Part shown: positions 20,867 through 31,971 of the stretch, one piece after another | How positions within the stretch are numbered: position 1 is the first letter of the stretch | Layout of the letters: every line of letters begins with the position of its first letter | Position numbers and translations under genes: made by a program | The notes under the pieces: model-generated | Database searches by the model: none | What the model was told of the DNA's origin: nothing | What the model saw: only the letters and a program-made list of their open reading frames with translations | Assembly: GCA_032718475.1 (NCBI GenBank) | Contig: JAUCBJ010000175.1 | Location: 1-41,060 of the forward strand | Source: Nemertoderma westbladi | Taxonomy: Eukaryota; Xenacoelomorpha; Nemertodermatida; Nemertodermatidae | Reading direction: 5' to 3' | DNA length: 41,060 bases

Positions 20867-21628
20867 TGGTGGCACTGAAAGGCAACTTTGGCAATATTTT
20901 TTATATTTTTCTTAAAACTATTATATGACCAAAAAAAGTAATCCGAAAATAAGTATTACAGTACCACAGTGACATCATGACACCTGTTTGAATTTCCCTC
21001 TACTAAATTCACCCAATTAAATTCACTCAATCAAATTTTTTGGTCTTCAACTTCGTTCTATACTAAATATATTACGAAGTTTAAGACCTTTTCTTTTTTG
21101 GTTTTAAAGCTCGTAATACGAAGTTTAAGACCCTTTTTTGGTCTTAAATATATAAAAAAATATTGCCTAAGTGACCCTTCAGTGCAACCCCAGTTATAAT
21201 TGAATTGGCCGAACAAACTAGATTAGGAATAACATTATTGGTGTTACTGATATGGTGTTTAATTCTACGAAAAGTAGTAGTGCGGTGAAATTTATACATT
21301 TTAGTTGTAACTGGCCCGTTCTGATTTATTATTAATTAACTACCGGTATACTAATATTTTTTTACTGTAGGCCTATGGAACACTCAGGTTTTTTTTTACA
21401 TAATATCGTGTAATAGTTTCATACTATAATATCTTTGTTAATTGTAAAATCGTCTTTTTTTCACTAATATATCTAAAAAAGAATGAATAAATCGAACTTT
21501 TTCACTAATTTCAAAAAAATATTGTTAAAATATTTTTTTATACAAATTTTCTCTGCAAATTGCTTAAAAAGGTCTTATTTTTATCTGCTTTCGCAAATAG
21601 TAAAAAATACTATTTTCCACTAATTTTG
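20867..21628. other. AT-rich gene-free DNA
   Basis: No gene is seen. ACGAAGTTTAAGACC occurs twice (about 21074 and 21119) beside TTTTTTGGTCTT, a small local repeat. The region is very T-rich up to the start of the minisatellite. Confidence 0.5.
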
Positions 21629-24600
21629 ACAGCGGGGAGTACCGGACCTGGTAGGAGAATGGCAGCGGGAAGTACCGGACCTGGTAGGAGAATGGCAGCA
21701 GGAAGTACCGGACCTGGTAAGAGAATGGCAGCGGGAAGTAACGGACCTGGTAGGAGAATGGCAGCGGGGAGTACCGGACCTGGTAGGAGAATGGCAACGG
21801 GGAGTACCGGACATGGTAGGAGAATGGCAGTGGGAAGTACCGGACCTGGTAGGAGAATGGCAGCGGGGAGTACCGGACCTGGTAGGAGAATGACAGCGGG
21901 GAGTACCGGACCTGGTAGGAGAATGGCAGCGGGGAGTACCGGACATGGTAGGAGAATGGCAGCAGGGAGTACCGGACATGGTAGGAGAATGGCAGCGGGG
22001 AGTACCGGACATGGTAGGAGAATGGCAGCGGGGAGTACCGGACATGGTAGGAGAATGGTAGCGGGGAGTACCGGACATGGTAGGAGAATGGCAGCGGGGA
22101 GTACCGGACATGGTAGGAGAATGGCAGCGGGGAGTACCGGACATGGTAGGAGAATGGCAGCGGGGAGTACCGGACCTGGTAGGAGAATGGCAGCGGGGAG
22201 TACCGGACATGGTAGGAGAATGGCAGCGGGGAGTACCGGACATGGTAGGAGAATGGCAGCGGGGAGTACCGGACCTGGTAGGAGAATGGCACCGGTGAGT
22301 ACCGGACATGGTAGGAGAATGGCAGCGGGGATTACCGGACATGGTAGGAGAATGGCAGCGGGAAGTACTGGACATGGTAGGAGAATGGCAGCGGGCAGTA
22401 CCGGACCTGGTAGGAGAATGGCAGCGGGAAGTAACGGACCTGGTATGAGAATGGCAGTGGGGAGTACCGGACATGGTAGGAGAATGGCAGCGGGGAGTAC
22501 CGGACCTGGTAGGAGAATGGCAGCGGGGAGTACCGGACCTGGTAGGAGAATGGCAGCGGGGAGTACCGGACCTGGTAGGAGAATGGCAGCGGGAAGTAAC
22601 GGACCTGGTAGGAGAATGGCAGCGGGAAGTAACGGACCTGGTAGGAGAATGGCAGCAGGAAGTAACGGACCTGGTAGGAGAATGGCAGCGGGGAGTACCG
22701 GACATGGTAGGAGAATGGCAGCGGGGAGTACCGGACCTGGTAGGAGAATGGCAGCGGGAAGTAACGGACCTGGTAGGAGAATGGCAGCGGGAAGTAACGG
22801 ACCTGGTAGGAGAATGGCAGCGGGGAGTACCGGACATGGTAGGAGAATGGCAGCGGGGAGTACCGGACCTGGTAGGAGAATGGCAGCGGGGAGTACCGGA
22901 CATGGTAGGAGAATGGCAGCGGGGAGTACCGGACCTGGTAGGAGAATGGCAGCGGGAAGTACCGGACCTGGTAGGAGAATGGCAGCGGGGAGTACCGGAC
23001 CTGGTAGGAGAATGGCAGTGGGAAGTACCGGACATGGTAGGAGAATGGCAGCGGGGAGTACCGGACATGGTAGGAGAATGGCAGCGGGGAGTACCGGACC
23101 TGGTAGGAGAATGGCAGCGGGGAGTACCGGACATGGTAGGAGAATGGCAGCGGGGAGTACCGGACCTGGTAGGAGAATGGCAGCGGGGAGTACCGGACAT
23201 GGTAGGAGAATGGCTGCGGGGAGTACCGGACCTGGTAGGAGAATGGCAGCGGGAAGTAACGGACCTGGTAGGAGAATGGCAGCGGGGAGTACCGGACATG
23301 GTAGGAGAATGGCAGCAGGGAGTACCGGACCTGGTAGGAGAATGGCAGCGGGGAGTACCGGACATGGTAGGAGAATGGCTGCGGGGAGTACCGGACCTGG
23401 TAGGAGAATGGCAGCGGGAAGTAACGGACCTGGTAGGAGAATGGCAGCGGGGAGTACCGGACATGGTAGGAGAATGGCAGCAGGGAGTACCGGACCTGGT
23501 AGGAGAATGGCAGCGGGGAGTACCGGACATGGTAGGAGAATGGCAGTGGGAAGTACCGGACATGGTAGGAGAATGGCAGCGGGAAGTACCGGACCTGGTA
23601 GGAGAATGGCAGTGGGAAGTACCGGACATGGTAGGAGAATGGCAGTGGGAAGTACCGGACATGGTAGGAGAATGGCAGTGGGAAGTACCGGACATGGTAG
23701 GAGAATGGCAGTGGGAAGTACCGGACATGGTAGGACAATGGCAGTGGGAAGTACCGGACATGGTAGGAGAATGGCAGTGGGGAGTACCGGACATGGTAGG
23801 AGAATGGCAGCGGGGAGTACCGGACATGGTAGGAGAATGGCAGCGGGAAGTACCGGACATGGTAGGAGAATGGCAGTGGGGAGTACCGGACCTGGTAGGA
23901 GAATGGCAGCGGGGAGTACCGGACATGGTAGGAGAATGGCAGCGGGGAGTACCGGACATGGTAGGAGAATGGCAGCGGGGAGTACCGGTCATGGTAGGAG
24001 AATGGCAGCGGGGAGTACCGGACATGGTAGGAGAATGGCAGCGGGGAGTACTGGACATGGTAGGAGAATGGCAGCGGGGAGTACCGGACATGGTAGGAGA
24101 ATGGCAGCGGGGAGTACCGGACATGGTAGGAGAATGGCAGCGGGGAGTACCGGACATGGTAGGAGAATGGCAGCGGGGAGTACCGGACATGGTAGGAGAA
24201 TGGCAGCGGGGAGTACCGGACATGGTAGGAGAATGGCACCGGGGAGTACCGGACATGGTAGGAGAATGGCAGCGGGGAGTACCGGACATGGTAGGAGAAT
24301 GGCAGCGGGGAGTACCGGACATGTAGGAGAATGCAGCGGGGAGTACCGGACATGGTAGGAGAATGGCAGCGGGGAGTACTGGACCTGGTAGGAGGATGGC
24401 AGCGGGGAGTACCGGACATGGTAGGAGAATGGCAGCGGGGAGTACCGGACATGGTAGGAGAATGGCAGCGGGGAGTACCGGACCTGGTAGGAGAATGGCA
24501 GCGGGAAGTAACGGACCTGGTAGGAGAATGGCAGCGGGGAGTACCGGACATGGTAGGAGAATGGCAGCGGGGAGTACCGGACCTGGTAGGAGAATGGCAG

Positions 24601-27600
24601 CGGGAAGTAACGGACCTGGTAGGAGAATGGCAGCGGGGAGTACCGGACATGGTAGGAGAATGGCAGCGGGGAGTACCGGACCTGGTAGGAGAATGGCAGC
24701 GGGAAGTAACGGACCTGGTAGGAGAATGGCAGCGGGGAGTACCGGACATGGTAGGAGAATGGCAGCGGGGAGTACCGGACCTGGTAGGAGAATGGCAGCG
24801 GGGAGTACCGGACATGGTAGGAGAATGGCAGCGGGGAGTACCGGACCTGGTAGGAGAATGGCAGCGGGTAGTACCGGACCTGTTAGGAGAATGGCAGCGG
24901 GAAGTAACGGACCTGGTAGGAGAATGGCAGCGGGGAGTACCGGACATGGTAGGAGAATGGCAGCGGGGAGTACCGGACCTGGTAGGAGAATGGCAGCGGG
25001 GAGTACCGGACATGGTAGGAGAATGGCAGCGGGGAGTACCGGACATGGTAGGAGAATGGCAGCGGGGAGTACCGGACATGGTAGGAGAATGGCAGCGGGG
25101 AGTACCGGACATGTAGGAGAATGGCAGCGGGGAGTACCGGACATGGTAGGAGAATGGCAGCGGGGAGTACTGGACCTGGTAGGAGGATGGCAGCGGGGAG
25201 TACCGGACATGGTAGGAGAATGGCAGCGGGGAGTACCGGACATGGTAGGAGAATGGCAGCGGGGAGTACCGGACCTGGTAGGAGAATGGCAGCGGGAAGT
25301 AACGGACCTGGTAGGAGAATGGCAGCGGGGAGTACCGGACATGGTAGGAGAATGGCAGCGGGGAGTACCGGACCTGGTAGGAGAATGGCAGCGGGAAGTA
25401 ACGGACCTGGTAGGAGAATGGCAGCGGGGAGTACCGGACATGGTAGGAGAATGGCAGCGGGGAGTACCGGACCTGGTAGGAGAATGGCAGCGGGAAATAA
25501 CGGACCTGGTAGGAGAATGGCAGCGGGGAGTACCGGACATGGTAGGAGAATGGCAGCGGGGAGTACCGGACCTGGTAGGAGAATGGCAGCGGGGAGTACC
25601 GGACATGGTAGGAGAATGGCAGCGGGGAGTACCGGACCTGGTAGGAGAATGGCAGCGGGGAGTACCGGACCTGGTAGGAGAATGGCAGCGGGAAGTAACG
25701 GACCTGGTAGGAGAATGGCAGCGGGGAGTACCGGACCTGGTAGGAGAATGGCAGCGGGGAGTACTGGACCTGGTAGGAGAATGGCAGCGGGGAGTACCGG
25801 ACATGGTAGGAGAATGGCAGCGGGGAGTACCGGACATGGTAGGAGAATGGCAGCGGGGAGTACCGGACCTGGTAGGAGAATGGCAGCGGGGAGTACCGGA
25901 CCTGGTAGGAGAATGGCAGCGGGGAGTACCGGACATGGTAGGAGAATGGCAGCGGGGAGTACCGGACATGGTAGGAGAATGGCAGCGGGGAGTACCGGAC
26001 CTGGTAGGAGAATGGCAGCGGGGAGTACCGGACATGGTAGGAGAATGGCAGCGGGGAGTACCGGACATGGTAGGAGAATGGCAGTGGGGAGTACCGGACC
26101 TGGTAGGAGAATGGCAGCGGGGAGTACCGGACATGGTAGGAGAATGGCAGCGGGGAGTACCGGACCTGGTAGGAGATTGGCAGCGGGTAGTACCGGACCT
26201 GTTAGGAGAATGGCAGCGGGAAGTAACGGACCTGGTAGGAGAATGGCAGCGGGGAGTACCGGACCTGGTAGGAGAATGGCAGCGGGAAGTAACGGACCTG
26301 GTAGGAGAATGGCAGCGGGGAGTACCGGACATGGTAGGAGAATGGCAGCAAGGAGTACCGGACCTGGTAGGAGAATGGCAGCGGGGAGTACCGGACCTGG
26401 TAGGAGAATGGCACCGGTGAGTACCGGACCTGGTAGGAGAATGGCAGCGGGGAGTACCGGACCTGGTAGGAGAATGGCAGCGGGAAGTAACGGACCTGGT
26501 AGGAGAATGGCAGCAGGGAGTACCGGACCTGGTAGGAGAATGGCAGCGGGGAGTACCGGACCTGGTAGGAGAATGGCAGCGGGAAGTAACGGACCTGGTA
26601 GGAGAATGGCAGCGGGGAGTACCGGACATGGTAGGAGAATGGCAGCAGGGAGTACCGGACCTGGTAGGAGAATGACAGTGGGGAGTACCGGACCTGGTAG
26701 GAGAATGGCAGCGGGAAGTAACGGACCTGGTAGGAGAATGGCAGCAGGGAGTACCGGACCTGGTAGGAGAATGGCAGCGGGGAGTACCGGACCTGGTAGG
26801 ATAATGGCAGCGGGAAGTACCGGACCTGGTAGGAGAATGGCAGCGGGAAGTAACGGACCTGGTAGGAGAATGGCAGCGGGGAGTACCGGACATGGTAGGA
26901 GAATGGCAGCAGGGAGTACCGGACCTGGTAGGAGAATGGCAGCGGGGAGTACCGGACCTGGTAGGAGAATGGCAGCAGGGAGTACCGGACCTGGTAGGAG
27001 AATGGCAGCGGGGAGTACCGGACATGGTAGGAGAATGGCAGCGGGGAGTACCGGACATGGTAGGAGAATGGCAGTGGGAAGTACCAGACCTGGTAGGAGA
27101 ATGGCAGTGGGAAGTACCGGACATGGTAGGAGAATGGCAGCGGGGAGTACCGGACATGGTAGGATAATGGCAGCGGGAAGTACTGGACCTGGTAGGAGAA
27201 TGGCAGCGGGGAGTACCGGACATGGTAGGAGAATGGCAGCGGGGAGTACCGGACCTGGTAGGAGAATGGCAGCGGGGAGTACCGGACCTGGTAGGAGAAT
27301 GGCAGTGGGGAGTACCGGACCTGGTAGGAGAATGGCAGCGGGAAGTACCGGACCTGGTAGGAGAATGGCAGCGGGGAGTACCGGACCTGGTAGGAGAATG
27401 GCAGCGGGAAGTACCGGACATGGTAGGAGAATGGCAGTGGGAAGTAACGGACATGGTAGGAGAATGGCAGCGGGGAGTACCGGACCTGGTAGGAGAATGG
27501 CAGCGGGGAGTACCGGACCTGGTAGGAGAATGGCAGCGGGGAGTACTGGACCTGGTAGGAGAATGGCAGCGGGAAGTAACGGACATGGTAGGAGAATGGC

Positions 27601-27987
27601 AGCGGGAAGTAACGGACCTGGTAGGAGAATGGCAGCAGGGAGTACCGGACCTGGTAGGAGAATGGCAGCGGGGAGTACCGGACATGGTAGGAGAATGGCA
27701 GCGGGGAGTACCGGACATGGTAGGAGAATGGCAGCGGGGAGTACCGGACCTGGTAGGAGAATGGCAGCGGGAGTACCGGACATGGTAGGAGAATGGCAGC
27801 GGGGAGTACCGGACATGGTAGGAGAATGGCAGCGGGGAGTACCGGACCTGGTAGGAGAATGGCAGCAGGGAGTACCGGACCTGGTAGGAGGATGGCAGCG
27901 GGGAGTACCGGACCTGGTAGGAGAATGGCAGCGGGGAGTACCGGACCTGGTAGGAGAATGGCAGCGGGAAGTAACGGACCTGGTAGG
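21629..27987. repeat. 33-bp minisatellite, about 193 copies
   Basis: A unit containing GCGGGGAGTACCGGACCTGG followed by TAGGAGAATGGCA repeats without interruption for about 6.36 kb. Variation is confined to a few sites: ACCTGG/ACATGG, GGGG/GGGA, TACCGG/TAACGG and GCAGCG/GCAGTG. Single-base deletions at about 24323, 24334, 25113 and 27775 shift phase. The unit is 11 codons with no stop in most frames, so open frames of up to 2032 codons appear on both strands (GSTGPGRRMAA, VGEWQRGVPDL, SGTPRCHSPTM and others). I treat these as repeat shadows. A 24-unit segment is duplicated (790 bp apart, at 24321 and 25111). A transcribed or translated role cannot be excluded. Confidence 0.95.
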
Positions 27988-28890
27988 CCTAGGTACATTC
28001 TTCTCCACGATCTGGACACTATCGACAATTTTAATGAAGATGGTGACGCTCGGTTTGCTCACAGAGCTTAAGAAGTCTAAGGATTCATTGATATCACTGG
28101 TGTATTATATTTTTTTTTCAAATATATCACTCAAATGGAAAACGTTCTTTTCCACTCATTATTTCTTTAGCGAAATTCAGATATTCTGCCCTCTTGTATT
28201 GAGTTCTGAACTCGTTGGCATTCTAGCACTCGCTTCGCTTGCGTTAAAAACTTGCCTATCTCGTGTAAAATTTTGAATTAAGTTTAATTTCACAGAACTG
28301 AAAATTAGAGAAAAAAAGCTGAATTTCATTTATTTGTTTTAATAGAATAATATTACTTTATTAAATGAAGAATTTCTTGACTTATTTTTCTCTGAGTGGG
28401 TTAAACAAGTTTTCCAAATCTCAAGTGTATTTAATGTCATAAATTGACACAGAAGCATTTAAACGTGTTAAACATCAACTAATAATTATTTATCAACCCA
28501 TCTGCAGCAGTCACCATGTTGTCTAAATCATCAATGTCTTCAAATTGCATTTCAACTGTACAATTAGTTACGACTTTGAATAAAAGTTAATAATTGCTAT
28601 TGTAATTATAACCGGTGGTTACGCGATTTTAACGTGATTGACACTTTCTTAGTTTTATTGTCCCTTTAGAAAACGTAAATAAGCTAATGTTTTAACAAAA
28701 GCTTACGCTGCGAACTTATACTATGTTAGATTTATAAGACTTGAAGTATATAGATACACTCTACTATAAAACAAGCGGTGTAAATCAAACAATGTTTAAA
28801 GTTTCAAACGACATTTTTCTGTGAACAGTTATTGTTTTATACAGTCGTGTTTATCTTTTATAAACAATAAAGATTCAACTAGCGCTATTT
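27988..28890. other. Intergenic DNA and 3' UTR region of the LITAF-like gene
   Basis: The minisatellite ends at about 27987 in CCTAGGTACATTC. No gene is seen. A candidate AATAAA on the minus strand lies at 28654-28659, about 230 nt past the LITAF-like stop codon. AT-rich. Confidence 0.5.
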
Positions 28891-29532
28891 TTATAGGCGC
28901 TTGTAAACACCGATAAGTGCTTTACAATGTGAACATCTGTGCACTGCATCCTTACCGAAGTCGAAACACAAACAGAAAAGCGCGAAACACATAATCACGA
29001 AACAGAATAGGAATGTCATCAACCATGCGAAGGATCCAGCCTCGAAGACAACATCTGTCTGCCCGTAGACGCCGCAGGTGGGGCAGGTCACGCAGATAGG
29101 ACGCGGGCCCAGTACGCCGCTCGCTGATAGCTGTGGTGGGTGGGAGCTAACCGCGCGGTGCTGCACCACAATGGGCTGGGACCCACCCATGGGCGGCTGA
29201 CCACCGGCTGTTGGGTTTTGGGTGTAACTCGGTTGGTATGCCACAGAGAGTGAGGGTTGGGTGGGGTATCCTTGAGAGGGCTGTGGGCCGCTGTAGCTAT
29301 CGCGATGTACTGGGATTGTTTGGATAAGGGGGGCACATGGTTGGGCGGAGGGAGCAGCTGCTTGGGTGGTGGGCGCATATGGTTGGGGGTTAGGCGCGGA
29401 CGGGGTTTGTAGTTGGGGGTGCAGGGCTGGGTAGATTTGAGATTGTGATTTAGGGGGGTATCCCCCTTCACTGAATTGTGATTGGCTAACCGCGTGATAG
29501 CCGCTCAACGTTGATTGGTAGTTGTTGTCCAT
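28891..29532 (-). CDS. LITAF-domain protein (LITAF/CDIP1-like)
   Basis: The 213-residue ORF starts at the ATG at 29532. The N-terminal two thirds are Pro/Gln/Ser/Tyr-rich and disordered. They carry a PSAP motif at about 44-47, the type of motif by which LITAF proteins bind the ESCRT component TSG101. The C-terminal LITAF domain has a first zinc-knuckle CPTC (about 150-153), a hydrophobic membrane-embedded segment (about 169-190), and a second knuckle HRCSHC (about 198-203) followed by IGVYKR at the very end. These are the diagnostic features of the family. Members are monotopic zinc-binding proteins on late endosomes and lysosomes. No canonical PPxY is seen. The whole protein lies in one exon here. 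I cannot tell LITAF from CDIP1 orthology by eye. Confidence 0.88.
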   Translation of the reverse strand: MDNNYQSTLSGYHAVSQSQFSEGGYPPKSQSQIYPALHPQLQTPSAPNPQPYAPTTQAAAPSAQPCAPLIQTIPVHRDSYSGPQPSQGYPTQPSLSVAYQPSYTQNPTAGGQPPMGGSQPIVVQHRAVSSHPPQLSASGVLGPRPICVTCPTCGVYGQTDVVFEAGSFAWLMTFLFCFVIMCFALFCLCFDFGKDAVHRCSHCKALIGVYKRL

Positions 29533-30423
29533 CAACAGATAGTTTTCTTCAGAAGTCGTATATAAATAACGAAAATTTACGTACGCATTTCCTGTATGGC
29601 GGCAATTAATGATTTATGTGTAATCTTGTAATGTTTATCTGCAGTATCTATTTATCAACGTAGTTGTTTTTTCATATCATAACACTATACAAATAACAAC
29701 TAAGCAAATTAACTTGTGTATATTTGTAAATTTTATAAACTGGCCAACATTTTGGTGATTGGTATTATTATACAGTAATTTATTACATAATCCCTTAGTG
29801 TTAAATTAAACTACTGTATTCCCAATTATAGCCAAGTTGTTTTAGGCATTATGAGTCTGTTTTAGAATTAACAACACCATTTGTGTCGGGCGCATTTACG
29901 TGAATTCCGCAACATTACTGGAACTAAACTTAGAGGCCAACATGTGCAATTATTACCCAATTATTATTTAATGAGTGACATTTCGCGCCTTGCTAAATAC
30001 AGAAATATTCAAGGACTTGGTAAATGATTACTTTACATCACGCGACTCTATTTGTTTACTTTTTATCGCGGGAAATAGTCTCTCTTGTCTTGACTTAAAC
30101 ACTGATTAGTAAAGTATTATTAACAGTCGCTATGTCTATAATAGCCAAAAAAGAGCCTCCCATTGTAATCTTATGAAGTTTTAGATAATAAAGTCATGTA
30201 GTATATAATTATTATTCGTGTTAGCTCAGTCGCGGGGATTGTTAACAAATTAATAATTAGATCGTTGAATTGAAAGGTTTAGTTGACAAACTCATGCAAG
30301 GTTCCCTCAAAGGGTGCCATAGTTATAGGCCTACCCAATCCTACTTCCGGAATCCTACTGGAGTCGTCCGATAATAACAAACTGTCCCATAAAGAGGTAT
30401 ACCAGTGATATAAAGTTAATATG

Positions 30424-30535
30424 TAGCTTCAAATCTTTAAGGTGTGTGTAAAACTGGATCTTTTACTAGTCACTACTACTACACGGTCACTAGTAAAAGA
30501 TCCAGTTTTACACACACCTTAAAGATTTGAAGCTA
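30424..30535. repeat. Perfect 47-bp inverted repeat with 18-nt loop
   Basis: 30424-30470 and 30489-30535 are exact reverse complements (TAGCTTCAAATC..TTTTACTAGT). The 18-nt spacer reads CACTACTACTACACGGTC. Outside the arms pairing stops at once. Perfect pairing over 47 bp implies recent formation or selection. Confidence 0.95.
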
Positions 30536-31899
30536 TGATACCTCCAGTGACCAGGGCGCGCACCAGTTTTCGTAAAGTTAATATGTGTAATATGTATCCA
30601 CTACTGATCGAATGATAAGAAACTATCTAATGGTTCGCTGCAACTATTAATAATCCTATAGGGCATATTCATTTGGTGAAATCTGAATGTAAAAACTGGC
30701 CAAATGTTACTTTATCAGACTACACTGCAACATCAGGGATTCACACAAACCTGCAGTGTTGTACTGTAGACAGAGTTTATCTATACGTCTCGAAATAATA
30801 GCATCGACAACATCGTTCCAAATTATTGCAAATATGATCACGTCCGACAAAATTTAATGTAACCTTCTTTCATGTTACGATACTTATCATAAAATGGCTG
30901 TATAGGTATTCGCAATTCGTCCCGGCTGTTACTTGGGCCTTTTGACTAGGATGTCAGGAAATTTCCGAATCATTTTTCCGGAAATTTCCTATTTAATATT
31001 AATTTAATACTAATTTCCCATTATTAACTATTTATTAATCTCGGAAATAAATACATTTTCAATTTTAATCTCTTACAATTTAATATCTTTACACAATATT
31101 CTGATTACACCAGACATAGGAAAACAGAAGTAGAGTAAACACAAGAAACAAGTGATTCCTGCCTAGTGGTGTTGAAATGGTTCAGTGTCTTGGATCCTGT
31201 GATCGTAAATACGGGTCAAGTATAATTTTCCGGAAGTTTCCTTGACAAACATATTTCCGGAAAACTCACATACCTAGTTTAGTTAGACCATTTAGCTGAT
31301 CTTGGTTAAGCGGTTCACCCAATCTTTGTAACGAGTGTGTATGTGGGGAATTATGAATTTATAAAACTTAAATTTCGCAACCATGTAGCCCTACGTCAAT
31401 ATTCAGGAAAAGTAACAGATGTCCCAGAAACAAATTATGAAACTTTCGCCAGGGATCTTTACGATTTTGTTAGATAGGATATACTGGTTATCAGGAAGAC
31501 TGAATCAAATTGTAACTACTTTCAATGTGTGACATTTTGGGAGGCAAAAAAAATTTAGGGCGTGGAACATTATAATTGTACATAATATTGCTGTTTATTG
31601 TGTTGCTTTTAACATATTCTTGGGGTTGTAATGGATGCCAATCGAATACCCGAAAATTTTGCGCAAAAATTCAGCCGATATAAACTTGATCACTCGCCGA
31701 TCAAATGGCCACGGTAACAATCTGCAAATCCACGGTAAAAATACGCGGTAACAATATGTTATTATTGATAGTATAATAACGCAAATACCACGGTTTCTAT
31801 TGTATATATGTATTTTCGATTTATGATTGTCATGGAACGAAAAATTGAAAATTATTTAATAGGCAGCTATACCGTTTGTTTATTGTAAATAGCAAAATA

Positions 31900-31905
31900 T
31901 TTATT
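31900..31905 (-). terminator. Poly(A) signal of the EP400-like gene
   Basis: AATAAA on the minus strand, 67 nt beyond the stop codon at 31972-31974. A second AATAAA at 31879-31884 is an alternative. Confidence 0.6.
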
Positions 31906-31971
31906 TTACACATATTGATTATTATTTTCAATGAGAATAAATTACAAAATAACAAGATTTAGAAAATGTTA

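Larger units (their letters stand above)
29533..31971. other. Intergenic DNA between LITAF-like and EP400-like genes
   Basis: No coding region is supportable. It holds a perfect long hairpin (30424-30535) and three GGAAATTTCC-like palindromes (30957-30966, 30980-30989, 31232-31241). The 3' UTR and poly(A) signals of the EP400-like gene lie at its right edge. Confidence 0.55.

Noticed and set aside
21560-28276. Open frames of 242 to 2032 codons in five or six frames across the 33-bp array
   Set aside because: They follow automatically from a 33-bp unit without stops. Frames change at single-base deletions, they exist on both strands at once, and no splice, promoter or non-repeat coding sequence accompanies them.
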